Origin: Actinomycetota bacterium
Lineage (GTDB): Bacteria > Actinomycetota > Actinomycetes > Streptosporangiales > Streptosporangiaceae
Direction of reading: 5' to 3'
Assembly (NCBI GenBank): GCA_003168255.1
Contig: PMSU01000098.1
Location: forward strand, 42,835-106,834
DNA length: 64,000 nucleotides
Part shown: piece by piece, positions 27,954 to 38,333 of the stretch
Position numbering within the stretch: position 1 is the first letter of the stretch
Layout: each line of letters opens with the position of its first letter
Notes under the pieces: generated by a model
The model's input: only the letters and a program-made list of their open reading frames with translations
Database searches by the model: none
What the model was told of the DNA's origin: nothing
Program-made: the position numbers and the translations under genes

Positions 27954-28864
27954 TGCCGGCCGGCGGCGACGTGCTTGACCTTTCGGCCGAGGTCGGCGAG
28001 GCACTGGCAGCCGGCCGCCCGGTCGTGGCGCTGGAGACGACGCTGGTGTCGCATGGGTTCCCCGGAACCCGCGGCGTCGCCGTGGCGCTCGAGTCTGAGC
28101 TTCGGGTGCGTGCGGCCGGCGCAGTGCCTGCGACGGTGGCGGTGGTTGACGGACGCATCCGGGTGGGCCTGGCCGCCGATGTGCTCGAGCGGCTGGCCGC
28201 CAGCCCGGCGACGCGCAAGGCCGGACCGCGGGACCTGGCCAGCTGCGTCGCCGGCGGAGGGCTTGGCTCGACGACGGTGGGCGGGACGCTGGCGGTCTGC
28301 CGGCTAGCCGGGATCCGTTTTATGGGCACCGGCGGGATCGGCGGCGTGCACCGGGGCTTCGCCCGGACCCTGGACATCTCCGCCGACCTGGCCCAGATGG
28401 CCAGGACACCCGCCCTGGTCGTGGCCTCCGGTCCGAAGTCGCTGCTCGACGTGCAGGCCACGGCCGAACTGCTCGAATCGCTGGGGGTGCCCGTGCTCGG
28501 CTGGCGCACGGACACGCTGCCGAGGTTCTACACCGCCTCGGGCGGCCCGGCGGTCTCGGCCCGGGTGGACAGCGCCGCCGAGGCCGCGCGCATCGCCAGG
28601 CTGCACTGGCAGCTGACCGGCGGCAGCGGCCTGCTGGTAGCGCGGCCGCCCAGCCGGAGCCTGGATGTTGACGAGCCGACTGAGCAGGCGCTTGAGGAGG
28701 CGCAGCGCGCCGGAGCGGTCGGCCAGGCGGTGACGCCGGCCGTGCTCGCGTACCTGCACCAGGCAACCGGCGGAGCGACGCTGGAGGTCAATGCGGAGCT
28801 CATCGCCGACAACGCAGGCCTTGCGGCCGAGCTCGCGGTGGCGTACGCGGCCGTCGGCCAGTGA
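27950..28864 (+). CDS. psuG: pseudouridine-5'-phosphate glycosidase
   Basis: VVALETTLVSHGFPGTRGVAVALESELR; CVAGGGLGSTTVGGTLAVCRLAGIRFMGTGGIGGVHRG; characteristic PsuG sequence. Confidence 0.92.
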   Translation: MMPAGGDVLDLSAEVGEALAAGRPVVALETTLVSHGFPGTRGVAVALESELRVRAAGAVPATVAVVDGRIRVGLAADVLERLAASPATRKAGPRDLASCVAGGGLGSTTVGGTLAVCRLAGIRFMGTGGIGGVHRGFARTLDISADLAQMARTPALVVASGPKSLLDVQATAELLESLGVPVLGWRTDTLPRFYTASGGPAVSARVDSAAEAARIARLHWQLTGGSGLLVARPPSRSLDVDEPTEQALEEAQRAGAVGQAVTPAVLAYLHQATGGATLEVNAELIADNAGLAAELAVAYAAVGQ

Positions 28865-28940
28865 TGCGGACACCGAAACGGGCGACACCGAAACGGGCGG
28901 ACAGCGAAACGGGCGACACCGAAACGGGCGGACAGCGAAA

Positions 28941-28964
28941 CGGGCGGCCCGCATGGGCCGCCCG
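28941..28964. terminator. GC-rich hairpin between convergent psuG and S53 peptidase gene
   Basis: CGGGCGGCCC-GCAT-GGGCCGCCCG perfect 10-bp stem; no clear U tract. Confidence 0.5.
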
Positions 28965-28994
28965 CTGCGCTGATCTGACTGGAGACTCAGTCAG

Positions 28995-30998
28995 TCACTT
29001 CCGCAATCCGTAGGACTGGACGTACAGGGCAGGTGACCCGACGCCGGTGGCGTCGTCGTAGCCCGTGACCGCGTGCAGTGCTGCCGCACCCTCACCGTCG
29101 ATGCCCAGGGTCCGCAGGTAGTCGACCAGCGGGCCCTGCTTGGTGTCGGGATTGGTGTAGTTGCTGCGGACCTCCGCGATGCTCACGCCGGGACCGAACG
29201 GGGTGTCGGTCACGTCGTGGTACGCGCCGCTGCCAGCCCTGGCGTAGATCACCGGGTTGGCGAAGCCCAGCGGATAGCCTGCGGCCTGCTGCGCGTCCGC
29301 CTCGATGCCGGCGAACGTCGGGCAGGCAACGGACGTGCCGCCGATGCGGCTGAGCGAGAAGGCGTAGGTCTTCCCGTTCGGCTGTAGCGTGGTCTGGCCG
29401 ACCAGCATGCCGGTGCTCGGGTCGGCGAGCGCCGAAACGTCGGGCACCACGCGCATCGGCACCAGGCTGTGCGTGCCGTCCGGCAGGTGCTCGGACAGTG
29501 AGCTGGGCACCACGCTCTTCTGGTAGAAGGGCTGCTGGTACTCGGTGCTCACGCCGCCGCCGCTTGATCCGTCGTAGAAGTCCGGGTACTTCCCTGGCCG
29601 CGGGTACTGCCAGTGCGTGCCATTGGACGAGAGCGGGTCGAGCAGCGTTCCCCAGGAGGTCTCGAACTCGTAGTTGTCGCTCTTGCCGATGGCCAGGCTG
29701 GTGCCTCCCACCGATGTGACCCACGGGCTTGACGTGGGGTAGTCAACCTGGATCTTGTCCGACAGGGAGTCCTGCGCCGGGGACTCGTATCCGTTGTCAC
29801 CGGAGGAGAAGAAGAACCCGATTCCCTCGGCTGCGCCGGCCTTGAAGATCAGCTCGTACACCTGCTTGAGCGTGGCCGAGTCCGCGGTCTCGCCCCAGGA
29901 GTCGCTGACGATGCTGGCCGTGTGATGGTTCACGATGTAGGCGAGCGCGTTGGCAAGGTCGCTGTCACTACAGCTTGCCGCGGCGACGAACCGCACGTTG
30001 GCATCCGGTGCCTCACCGTGCACCGACTCTACGTCGAGTGCCTCCTCGCCGTACCAGCCCTGCGCGCCGCAACCCTTGGGGCCGTTGCCCGCCAGCGTGA
30101 ACGGCTTGTCCAGGTGCTGGCTGTACTGGCCGGCCCGGAACGGCTTGTCGCCAACGGCCTTGGCGAACTTGTTGGCGTCGATGAGCATGGTCGGTGACGC
30201 GTACGCGTCCACGACGGCCACTGTCTGGCCCTTGCCGGTCATGTGCGAGGCGGTCACGCCGTAGGCGCCGCGGATCTGAGCGGGGGTGTATCCGCAGTTG
30301 GTCCACGGCTGGTGTACCCCGTAGGCCGCGGGCTTGCTGGTGGCGACCTTCTGCCCGTAGTAGAGCGAGCAGGGGTGCCCGATCCAGTAGTTGGAACCCG
30401 GCGGCGGCAGCTGCTGCTTCATCAGATCCGGCGCGGTGTCGAGGCCGGAGATGGTCAGAACGTCACCGGAGACCGAGCTCGGCGCAGTGGCGGTCTGCTC
30501 GGGCGCGCGGTAGAAGCTGCCGTTGGGGGCCTTGAAACTGCCAAACCGCACGCCGAATGCCCGGCTCGCGGCGGCGACCGAGCCGCGCGTGCTCACATAG
30601 CCCGCGACCCGGCCATCCACGCCGGTCACCGTGAGCCCAGCGGACCTGGCCCACGACGTGACCGCGGCAACCTGAGACCGGGTCGGGCCGTAACTGGCCT
30701 GTACCTGCGCGGGGCTGAGGTAATGACGGTAAAGGCTGCTGCTCGGGCTGGAAACCGCGGCCGCGTACGCTGCCAGGCCGGCGGCGTCACGCCCGGCGAG
30801 GTAGATGCGGGCGTTCACGGTGCCCTTGGTGACCGCCGGCCCGTGCCCGGTCGCCCATGCGGGATGGGTATCGGCGATCGAGTTCCGGTGGGTGGATGCT
30901 TGCGCGGCGGTGGCCGTGGCCGCGGTCAGCCCGCCGACGAGCAGGGCACCCGCCGCTGCTGCCGCCGTGGCTAGTCTCAGCCGTGGTACTTGTGGCAA
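28995..30998 (-). CDS. S53 family (sedolisin/kumamolisin-like) secreted peptidase with pro-domain
   Basis: Signal-like N-terminus; pro-domain (LYRHYLSPAQVQASYGPTRSQVAAVTSWARSAGLTV); catalytic EEALDVE and GGTSVACPTFAG (SGTSxxxP-like). Confidence 0.9.
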   Translation of the reverse strand: MPQVPRLRLATAAAAAGALLVGGLTAATATAAQASTHRNSIADTHPAWATGHGPAVTKGTVNARIYLAGRDAAGLAAYAAAVSSPSSSLYRHYLSPAQVQASYGPTRSQVAAVTSWARSAGLTVTGVDGRVAGYVSTRGSVAAASRAFGVRFGSFKAPNGSFYRAPEQTATAPSSVSGDVLTISGLDTAPDLMKQQLPPPGSNYWIGHPCSLYYGQKVATSKPAAYGVHQPWTNCGYTPAQIRGAYGVTASHMTGKGQTVAVVDAYASPTMLIDANKFAKAVGDKPFRAGQYSQHLDKPFTLAGNGPKGCGAQGWYGEEALDVESVHGEAPDANVRFVAAASCSDSDLANALAYIVNHHTASIVSDSWGETADSATLKQVYELIFKAGAAEGIGFFFSSGDNGYESPAQDSLSDKIQVDYPTSSPWVTSVGGTSLAIGKSDNYEFETSWGTLLDPLSSNGTHWQYPRPGKYPDFYDGSSGGGVSTEYQQPFYQKSVVPSSLSEHLPDGTHSLVPMRVVPDVSALADPSTGMLVGQTTLQPNGKTYAFSLSRIGGTSVACPTFAGIEADAQQAAGYPLGFANPVIYARAGSGAYHDVTDTPFGPGVSIAEVRSNYTNPDTKQGPLVDYLRTLGIDGEGAAALHAVTGYDDATGVGSPALYVQSYGLRK

Positions 30999-31201
30999 TG
31001 CACAGTCCTTTCGTTATGGCCCGGCTGGTCCCCTCGAGAGCCGAAGGGACATGCAGCTGCCCGGCCTGGGTTACCAGGTCAGCTAGCCGTACGCTCTCGC
31101 CTCTCACCCTGTCCCCGCAAGAGGCTGGCCGCGCCGATATGAAGTTTGTTGGCTGTAGGCGCCGCGCGTAGCCGGCCGCGTACGCGCGGTATGAGCGCGG
31201 T

Positions 31202-32461
31202 ATGAGCTGGGCCGCCGATCGCGCGTCCCAGCGTGGTCGGCGGGTACTGGCCGACGGTAGCGTGGCGGGCATGTCAGTTGCGCTCGCGGCCGGCTATCAC
31301 GGGCCGCCCGAACTCACGCTGGCGCGCGCCTTCACGTCCTGGACGTTCGACCCGTGGGCGTGCGCGCTCGTGCTGCTGCTTGGCGTGAGTTACCTGGCCG
31401 CGGCCAGGCGGGTGCGGCGGTCAGGGCAGCAATGGCCGCTGGCCCGCGACATCGCGTTCCTCGGCATCGGCCTGGGCACGCTGGTCATCGCCACCATGTG
31501 GTGGACGGGGGTGTATGCCGGCGTCCTGTTCTACGCCCGGGCCGCGCAGACGATCATGCTGCTGCTCGTGACGCCGTTGTTCCTCGCGCTGGGACGGCCG
31601 CTCACCCTGGCCATCGCGGCCGCGCCCGAGTGGGCCGGGCAGCGCATTGAGGCCGCCATACGCAGCCGGACGGCCCGGGTCCTGACCTTTCCCGCGATCA
31701 GCACCCTGGTTCTCGTCGCCGTGCCGTTCATCGTCTATTTCACGTCCTGGTACACCGCGTACTTCCACAGCGGCGGGGTGCGGGAACTCACCTACCTGGC
31801 GCTGATGGTGCCCGGCTTCGTGTTCTTCTGGACCCTGATCCGGGTGGATCCGGTGCCAACGGCCTATCCGTACCTCGTGTCACTGTGGATCACGACCGCC
31901 GAGGTGATCGGTGACGCCATCCTCGGCATCGCGGTGATAGGCGACTCGCGCCTCCTCGGCGGCGCCTACTACCAGGCGCTGGCCAGGCCCTGGGGACCCG
32001 GATTGCGGTTCGACCAGATGCTCGGCGGGGGAACGCTGTGGGTCTTTGGTGACGTGGTAGGGCTTCCGTTCCTTGTGGCGCAGCTGATCCACATGATCAG
32101 GGAGGACGAGACCGAAGCGGCCGTGATCGACGCAGAGCTGGATGCACGGGACGCGGAGCTTGAGACGAGGAACGTCCAGGCCGCCGTTCACTCCGACGCC
32201 GGGGCTGGTTCGGTTGCCGGCCGGCCCGGCTGGCCCGGCCCGGCTGGCCCGGCTGGCCCGGCTGGCCCGGCTGGCCCGGCTGGCCCGGCTGGCCCGGCTG
32301 GCCCGGCTGGCCGGACGTCCGACCGGCCGTGGTGGGAATCCGATTCGCGGTTCACCGGCCGCTTCGGCTCGGCGGAGGACCTCAGGGGCGGGCAGCAGGC
32401 TGCCCAGGACCCGGGCCGGTCGGCACCGGATCCCGTTCACCGGCCGAAGGCGGATCAGTAA
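31202..32461 (+). CDS. ctaG: cytochrome c oxidase assembly protein, CtaG (caa3) family
   Basis: Multi-TM; TLVIATMWWTGVYAGVLFYARAAQTIMLLLVTPLFLALGRPLTLA; C-terminal (GPA)n tail. True start may be ~31271. Confidence 0.85.
   Translation: MSWAADRASQRGRRVLADGSVAGMSVALAAGYHGPPELTLARAFTSWTFDPWACALVLLLGVSYLAAARRVRRSGQQWPLARDIAFLGIGLGTLVIATMWWTGVYAGVLFYARAAQTIMLLLVTPLFLALGRPLTLAIAAAPEWAGQRIEAAIRSRTARVLTFPAISTLVLVAVPFIVYFTSWYTAYFHSGGVRELTYLALMVPGFVFFWTLIRVDPVPTAYPYLVSLWITTAEVIGDAILGIAVIGDSRLLGGAYYQALARPWGPGLRFDQMLGGGTLWVFGDVVGLPFLVAQLIHMIREDETEAAVIDAELDARDAELETRNVQAAVHSDAGAGSVAGRPGWPGPAGPAGPAGPAGPAGPAGPAGPAGRTSDRPWWESDSRFTGRFGSAEDLRGGQQAAQDPGRSAPDPVHRPKADQ
32238..32310. repeat. 9-bp tandem repeat encoding collagen-like (Gly-Pro-Ala)n
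   Basis: GGCCCGGCT-type units in ctaG 3' end; translated PAGPAGPAGPAGPAGPAGPAG. Confidence 0.9.
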
Positions 32462-32727
32462 CAGCGGCGGACCAGGAACGACCACCCGCGCGGCAGGGCC
32501 GTCTCCACCACGAACTCCTGGGACTTCATCCCGCACCAGGCCGGCACGTCGGTTCGTGCCGCTGGATCATCCGCGAGAACGGACACGACCGAGCCGATCG
32601 GCACCTCCCTGATCCGCTCCGCGAGCATGATGATCGGGATGGGGCATTTGCGGCCGAGAGCATCGATGGTCAGCGCCGGAGAGGGCGGGGGCGGCGTCGC
32701 GGCGGTCATATGGTCACCTCTGTCCAT
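32455..32727 (-). CDS. tusA: sulfurtransferase TusA family protein
   Basis: LTIDALGRKCPIPIIMLAERIREVPIGSVVSVLADDPAARTDVPAWCGMKSQEF. Confidence 0.88.
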   Translation of the reverse strand: MDRGDHMTAATPPPPSPALTIDALGRKCPIPIIMLAERIREVPIGSVVSVLADDPAARTDVPAWCGMKSQEFVVETALPRGWSFLVRRCY

Positions 32728-32970
32728 CCTGTCGCGAAGCGCGCATCATTCCCCGGAGAAACGGAGAAACGGTGAACCGGCTGCCCGGCTCGGGTTCTCC
32801 GCACCCGACGATAGCGATACCCGGAGCCCGGCGAGGTAAGCACGGGGTCGGCTGATGCACCTGCCAGGGTTCGCGGTACTGTTTCCACGACACGCTGTAG
32901 GAGGAGCCGCGACCGGCCACGAGCAGCTCGGAGGCTCGCGGGCAGGTAGTCATCCCTTGGAAGGCAATCA

Positions 32971-33981
32971 GTGAGTCCGATCCGCCGCGAGCCGCACGAA
33001 GGACGCGCCAGCAGCGCGCACCTTGAGTCGGCCATCGCCTCTGATTCCGGCTGTGTGCGGCCGGATCCCAGGCTTTCCGTATTTGAGGATTCTGGCTGCG
33101 CTGGGCCAGATCCTGGCCGTGGCCTGCCGCCAGACTCTGGCTGCGCCGGCCCGGCGCAGCATGTCGCCGAGGCGGCCGCCGGCTCAGGGCGCCCCGGGCG
33201 CTCGCGCCGTCGCGCCGTGTCGGCCGCCGCGCTAGTCGTGCTCATGCTTGCCCTATCCGGCTGCACCTCGAACCAGCTCACCCGGCTGGGCTGGCCAGTA
33301 CCGGTGACCAAGCAGGGCAAGGTAATGCTCACCCTCTGGCAGGGGTCGTGGGTCGCGGCGCTCGCCGTCGGGGCCGTGGTCTGGGGGCTGATCCTCTGGG
33401 CGTGCATCTTCCACCGCAAGCGCACCGATGAGCTGCCGCCCCAGGTGCGCTACAACCTGCCGATCGAGATCGTCTACACCGTCGTCCCGTTCATCCTCGT
33501 CGCCGTGCTGTTCTACTTCACCGCGCGGGACGAGAACTACGTCGACGCGGTTTCCGCGCATCCCGACGTGACCGTCAACGTGACCGGGTTCCAGTGGAGC
33601 TGGGAGTTTGGCTACCCGCAGTACAAAGTGCCTGGTTCTGCGGCCGGCGACGTGACGCTGACCGGCCAGCCGTACCCGGGACCGCTGCCCGAGCTGGTCA
33701 TCCCCGAGAACGAGACCGTCAAGTTCACCCTGAATTCGACGGATGTCGTGCATTCCTTCTGGGTGCCGGTGTTCGTATTCAAGCGGGACGTGATCCCCGA
33801 CCATACGAATTACTTCCAAATCACCGCCACCAAGACCGGCACGTTCATAGGCCGTTGCACTGAGCTGTGCGGCGTCTATCACAGCCTGATGCTCTTCAAG
33901 GTGAAGATTGTGACTCCGCAGCAGTTTCACCAGTTCATGATCGCCAAACAGGCGCAGCAAAAGGCGGGAGGTGCGCAGTGA
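32971..33981 (+). CDS. ctaC: cytochrome c oxidase subunit II
   Basis: [11 protein letters not shown] lipobox; two TM; CuA motif [16 protein letters not shown]…[13 protein letters not shown]-terminal ~70 aa are low-complexity repeats, so start uncertain. Confidence 0.92.
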   Translation: MSPIRREPHEGRASSAHLESAIASDSGCVRPDPRLSVFEDSGCAGPDPGRGLPPDSGCAGPAQHVAEAAAGSGRPGRSRRRAVSAAALVVLMLALSGCTSNQLTRLGWPVPVTKQGKVMLTLWQGSWVAALAVGAVVWGLILWACIFHRKRTDELPPQVRYNLPIEIVYTVVPFILVAVLFYFTARDENYVDAVSAHPDVTVNVTGFQWSWEFGYPQYKVPGSAAGDVTLTGQPYPGPLPELVIPENETVKFTLNSTDVVHSFWVPVFVFKRDVIPDHTNYFQITATKTGTFIGRCTELCGVYHSLMLFKVKIVTPQQFHQFMIAKQAQQKAGGAQ

Positions 33982-35675
33982 CCGCGACTGGCTCCTACGG
34001 CACCGGTACCGATTTCCCGTCGCTGAGCCGCCCCCGCAAGGGCTCAATACTCGCGGCCTGGCTGTCTTCTACCGACCACAAGGTCATCGGCTACCTGTAC
34101 CTGATCACGTCATTCTGCTTCTTCCTCTTCGCCGGCATCCTGGCGATGATCATGCGGGCGCAGCTCATGGGCCCGAACAATCACATCGTCTCTGACCAGC
34201 AGTACAACGAGCTGTTCACCATGCACGGCACGATCATGCTGCTGCTCTTCGCCACTCCCTTGTTCGTCGGGTTCACGAACGTGATCATGCCGCTTCAGAT
34301 CGGCGCGCCGGACGTGGCCTTCCCGAGGCTTAACCTGCTCAGCTACTACCTGTTCACCTTCGGCGGGCTCATCCTGGTCTTCAGCTTCCTGACGCCAGGC
34401 GGGTCAGCCTCCTTTGGCTGGTATGCCTACGCCCCGCTGACAAGCTCCGTGTACTCGCCGGGAATCGGCGCGGACATGTGGATCATGGGCCTGACTCTTT
34501 CCGGCTTCAGCACGATCCTGGGCGGCGTGAACTTCGTCACGACGATCTTCTGCATGCGAGCCCCCGGCATGACCATGTTCCGGATGCCCATGTTCACCTG
34601 GAACGCCCTGCTCACCAGCGTGCTCGCGCTGCTGGCCTTCCCCGTGCTCGCCGCGGCGCTGCTCGTCCTCGAGATCGACCGCAAGCTCGGCGCGCATGTG
34701 TTCGATGCCTCCAGCGGCGGCGCGTTGCTCTGGCAGAACCTGTTCTGGTTCTTTGGCCATCCCGAGGTGTATATCGTCGCGTTGCCCTTCTTCGGCATCA
34801 TCACCGAGGTAATTCCGGTGTTCAGCCGCAAGCCGCTCTTTGGCTACAAGAGCCTGGTCGGTGCGACGATCGGGATCGCGGGGCTGTCGATGACTGTGTG
34901 GGCGCACCACATGTTCACCACGGGCGCCGTCCTGCTGCCGTTCTTCTCGTTCATGACCTTCCTGATCGCCATCCCGACCGGGGTGAAGTTCTTCAACTGG
35001 GTCGGCACGATGTGGCGCGGCCAGCTCACGTTCGAGCCCGCGATGCTGTTCGCCGTCGGGTTCCTCGTAACCTTCCTGTTCGGCGGGCTCACCGGCATCA
35101 TCCTGGCTTCGCCGCCGCTGGACTTCCACGTCAGCGACTCCTACTTCGTCGTGGCGCACTTCCATTACGTCCTGTTTGGCACCGTGGTATTTGCCATGTT
35201 CGCCGGCTTCTACTTCTGGTGGCCCAAGATGACGGGCAAGATGCTGGACAGCAGGCTGGGCAAGCTGCACTTCTGGACGCTATTCCTTGGATTTCACGGG
35301 ACCTTCCTTGTGCAGCACTGGCTTGGCGTGATCGGCATGCCTCGCCGCATCGCCCACTATCCCGACCTGCCGGCTATCGCGACCACGCTGAACGATATTT
35401 CCAGCGTCAGCTCCTTCATACTTGGCGCGTCCACGTTCTTCTTCTTGTACAACGTGTACAAGACGGCGCGCTTCGGTGAGCGGGTCACGGCCGACGACCC
35501 GTGGGGGTTCGCCAACTCGCTCGAGTGGGCGACATCCTGCCCGCCGCCGCGGCATAACTTCACCAAGATCCCGCGGATCAGGTCTGAGCGGCCCGCGTTC
35601 GACTTGCACTACCCGAACGTCAAGCAGGGCCGGGCCTCGCTGGGGATCAAGCAATCCGTCTCGGCGCCCGAGTAG
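33978..35675 (+). CDS. ctaD: cytochrome c oxidase subunit I
   Basis: GTG start overlapping ctaC stop; [82 protein letters not shown]. Confidence 0.97.
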   Translation: MTATGSYGTGTDFPSLSRPRKGSILAAWLSSTDHKVIGYLYLITSFCFFLFAGILAMIMRAQLMGPNNHIVSDQQYNELFTMHGTIMLLLFATPLFVGFTNVIMPLQIGAPDVAFPRLNLLSYYLFTFGGLILVFSFLTPGGSASFGWYAYAPLTSSVYSPGIGADMWIMGLTLSGFSTILGGVNFVTTIFCMRAPGMTMFRMPMFTWNALLTSVLALLAFPVLAAALLVLEIDRKLGAHVFDASSGGALLWQNLFWFFGHPEVYIVALPFFGIITEVIPVFSRKPLFGYKSLVGATIGIAGLSMTVWAHHMFTTGAVLLPFFSFMTFLIAIPTGVKFFNWVGTMWRGQLTFEPAMLFAVGFLVTFLFGGLTGIILASPPLDFHVSDSYFVVAHFHYVLFGTVVFAMFAGFYFWWPKMTGKMLDSRLGKLHFWTLFLGFHGTFLVQHWLGVIGMPRRIAHYPDLPAIATTLNDISSVSSFILGASTFFFLYNVYKTARFGERVTADDPWGFANSLEWATSCPPPRHNFTKIPRIRSERPAFDLHYPNVKQGRASLGIKQSVSAPE

Positions 35676-35737
35676 CGCGAACGCATCGCCGCGCGGCCGG
35701 CCCGCGCGGTCCACTAGCAGTACCGGGGAGGTAGCGG

Positions 35738-36133
35738 ATGAAGGTAGAAGGTGGCCTGTTCATCGGCTGCGCCGTATTCTTCGCCGGCGCGGACATCGTG
35801 TACTGGTATTTCTCCCACGATCCGACCGGCACCACTGCCCTCGCGCTGGCCGTCGGGCTCGCGTTCCTGACCGGGTTCTATGTCCTGTTCACCGGCCGAC
35901 GGCTACCCAAGCGACCCGAGGATGACCCAGCGGGGGAGATCGAGGAGGGCACCGGGGAGATCGGGTTCTTCAGCCCGCACAGCTGGTGGCCACTCTTCCT
36001 TGGTCTCTCCTGCGGCCTGGCGGCTCTTGGTGTCGCGATCGGGTGGTGGCTGTTCCTGATCGGCATGCTGTGCGTCGTTTCCACGACGATCGGCTTTGTC
36101 TTCGAGTACTACCACGGCGAGTTCGCGCACTGA
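35738..36133 (+). CDS. ctaF: cytochrome c oxidase subunit IV (CtaF family)
   Basis: 131 aa, MKVEGGLFIGCAVFFAGADIVYWYFSHDPTGTTALALAVGLAFLTGFYVLFTGRR…FEYYHGEFAH. Confidence 0.9.
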   Translation: MKVEGGLFIGCAVFFAGADIVYWYFSHDPTGTTALALAVGLAFLTGFYVLFTGRRLPKRPEDDPAGEIEEGTGEIGFFSPHSWWPLFLGLSCGLAALGVAIGWWLFLIGMLCVVSTTIGFVFEYYHGEFAH

Positions 36134-36706
36134 CCCACCCGAGTCGCGGTCCAGCGCTCTGTACGGCGTGTCCTGCCCGTCCACGACTACCTGCACCTCT
36201 GTTGGGGTCTACTACAAAGTCCCGCAAGTCGGCAACCTGCTTGCGGAGCAAAACACTCCCTGAGAGAACCGTGCTTCTCAGCGGCGAGAGGTCTAGATCC
36301 GGGCGTGCCTGATCTGCCCAGCCGTCATGGCCGGTGGCCGGCCCAGCCGCACCCCTAGGCGCGGGCTGCGTTCAGCCCCTCGCCGCGGGGATTGCCGCTG
36401 ATATGCGCGCGAGAGGTCTAGATCCGAAGAATTATGCCGAACGGATGCGCGCCTCAGTCGAGCCCGCCGCCAGCCACCCGCGGCCGAACGTCACGGTCGC
36501 CCAGGTCGCTCGCCCGTGCAAGCAGGACCGCCTGTAATCGAGGTTAGCCAGCTACGGCGAACAGACCGGCGTGAGCCCGGGGCGTTTGCTTCGGAGCCTC
36601 TCCCGCATCTCGTCGCGGCATGGACGCTCCTCGCACCGCAGGCAGCGTAAAGGGGGGTACCCCCAGACGCAGGGATGCCCCCCTACATGAACGACTTACC
36701 GCAGCC

Positions 36707-36934
36707 TCAGCCTAGGCCGAGCGCGCCGGCCTTCACCTGGTCGGTGAACACCCGCCACTCGCCAGACCCGAATGCCAGGACCGGACCCTCAGGGTCCTTC
36801 GAGTCCCGTATAGCGATCAGGTGACCGCGGCCTGTCTGCCTGCCCAGCGCAGCCGCGACCTCGACGCAATCGCCGCCGTTGTTGCCGCTGAGGCTGCTCT
36901 TGCGCCACGTGGCGCTCGTCAGGTTCACGTTCAC
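36707..36934 (-). CDS. DUF397 domain-containing protein
   Basis: TSATWRKSSLSGNNGGDCVEVA…IAIRDSKDPEGPVLAFGSGEWRVFTDQVK. Confidence 0.95.
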   Translation of the reverse strand: MNVNLTSATWRKSSLSGNNGGDCVEVAAALGRQTGRGHLIAIRDSKDPEGPVLAFGSGEWRVFTDQVKAGALGLG

Positions 36935-36948
36935 CGCCCCGACTTTCC

Positions 36949-37623
36949 GTGCTTGTCGATGAAACTCGCGCCTTTCTCCGAAAGGCCCTGGCGGGCTGCC
37001 CGCGAGCCGACGACGCGATAGCGCTGGGATCAGAATTTTCGGCGAACGCCGTGCTGCACAGCAGGTCAGGCGCCCCCGGAGGGACGTTCACCGTCCGGAC
37101 CGAGGTCAGCGAGGACGCCTACATCTACATCGCCGTCGAGGACGACGGCGGCCCCTGGAAGACCCGCGCCTGCCAGATCCGGACCGGGCACGGACTGGAC
37201 CTCGTGCAGGCCGTCGCCGGACCTGCGAACTGGGGGATCACCGGAGACGCGGCCGGCCGCCTGGTCTGGGCCCGGCTGCCCTGGCCCGGCACAGACCGCC
37301 TCGAACGCGAACTGAACACACCGGGGGTCACCACGCCAGCCCATCCCGAGGACGACGACACGGGACAGGCCGAACTGGAGACACTCGCCGCCGAGCTGAC
37401 CGGCCGGGGCCTGCGGGCAAAGCTCATCACCCCCCAGGGCAGGCTGCCCCACCTGGAGATCTGCGGCCTGGGGAAACCCATGCCACCCCAGCGGGTGTAC
37501 GCCCAAGCCGACTGGTACTTCTGGCCCACCGCCGAACGGATAGCCGCCAGCGACGACGTGACGACCGCGGCCCGCACCATCGCCCGCGTCCTGCGCACTG
37601 ACGGCGGGACGCGGGGTGCCTGA
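36949..37623 (+). CDS. HATPase_c anti-sigma-type ATP-binding protein
   Basis: ALGSEFSANAVLHSRSGAPGGTFTVRTEV…VEDDGGPWK…GHGLDLVQAVAGPANWG; divergent to DUF397 gene. Confidence 0.88.
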   Translation: MLVDETRAFLRKALAGCPRADDAIALGSEFSANAVLHSRSGAPGGTFTVRTEVSEDAYIYIAVEDDGGPWKTRACQIRTGHGLDLVQAVAGPANWGITGDAAGRLVWARLPWPGTDRLERELNTPGVTTPAHPEDDDTGQAELETLAAELTGRGLRAKLITPQGRLPHLEICGLGKPMPPQRVYAQADWYFWPTAERIAASDDVTTAARTIARVLRTDGGTRGA

Positions 37624-37658
37624 CCAGTACGGTTCCGGGCAGTACCGCGCCGAGCTGG

Positions 37659-38333
37659 CTACGCGGCGGGGACGAGCCCGGCGCGGTAGGCGATGATGAC
37701 GAGCTGTACGCGGTCACGGCAGCCCAGCTTGGTCAGCAGGTGGCCCACATGCGTCTTGGCGGTCGCCGGGCTGATGCTCAGCTGGCCAGCGATCTCGGCG
37801 TTTGACAGGCCCTGGGCGACGAGGGTGAGAACTTCCCTTTCCCGGTCCGTGAGATCCTTCAGCTCCGCCCCGCATGCCGGGGCCTGCGGCGGCGCCAGGT
37901 CAGGCCGGCGGGAGAACTCGCCGAGCAGGCGGCGCGTGACGCTGGGGGCAAGGAGCGCGTCACCAGCCGCGATGACCCGGATGGCATTCAGCAGATCGAC
38001 TGGCATGGTGTCCTTGAGCAGGAAGCCGCTGGCACCGGCCCGCAGTGCGGCGTAGACATACTCGTCCAGGTCGAAGGTCGTCAGGATGAGCACGCGCACA
38101 TCCTGGGTATCGGCCGCGCCGGTGATCTGGCGGGTGGCCTCGATGCCGTCCATGACCGGCATCCGGATGTCCATCAAGATGACGTCGGGCCGGGTCTTGC
38201 GGGCCGCCTCGACAGCCTCGGCGCCGTTCCCGGCCTCGCCGACGACGGTGAAGCCCGGGGTGGCGGCGATGATGCCGCTGAACCCGACCCGGACGAGGGC
38301 CTGGTCGTCGGCGACGACCACCCGGAGGTTCAT
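37659..38333 (-). CDS. NarL/LuxR-type response regulator
   Basis: MNLRVVVADDQALVRVGFSGII…VILMDIRMPVMDG…LTDREREVLTLVAQGLSNAEIAGQLSISPATAKTHVGHLLTKLG; 4-bp overlap with kinase. Confidence 0.95.
   Translation of the reverse strand: MNLRVVVADDQALVRVGFSGIIAATPGFTVVGEAGNGAEAVEAARKTRPDVILMDIRMPVMDGIEATRQITGAADTQDVRVLILTTFDLDEYVYAALRAGASGFLLKDTMPVDLLNAIRVIAAGDALLAPSVTRRLLGEFSRRPDLAPPQAPACGAELKDLTDREREVLTLVAQGLSNAEIAGQLSISPATAKTHVGHLLTKLGCRDRVQLVIIAYRAGLVPAA

Noticed and set aside
30121-30140. extra copy of the 19-bp repeat (CTGTACTGGCCGG)
   Set aside because: Short match inside the S53 peptidase coding sequence, without CTAG; probably chance.
36653-36664. GGGGGTACCCCC as a CsoR/copper operator
   Set aside because: Located downstream of the DUF397 stop with no copper genes; evidence too weak.
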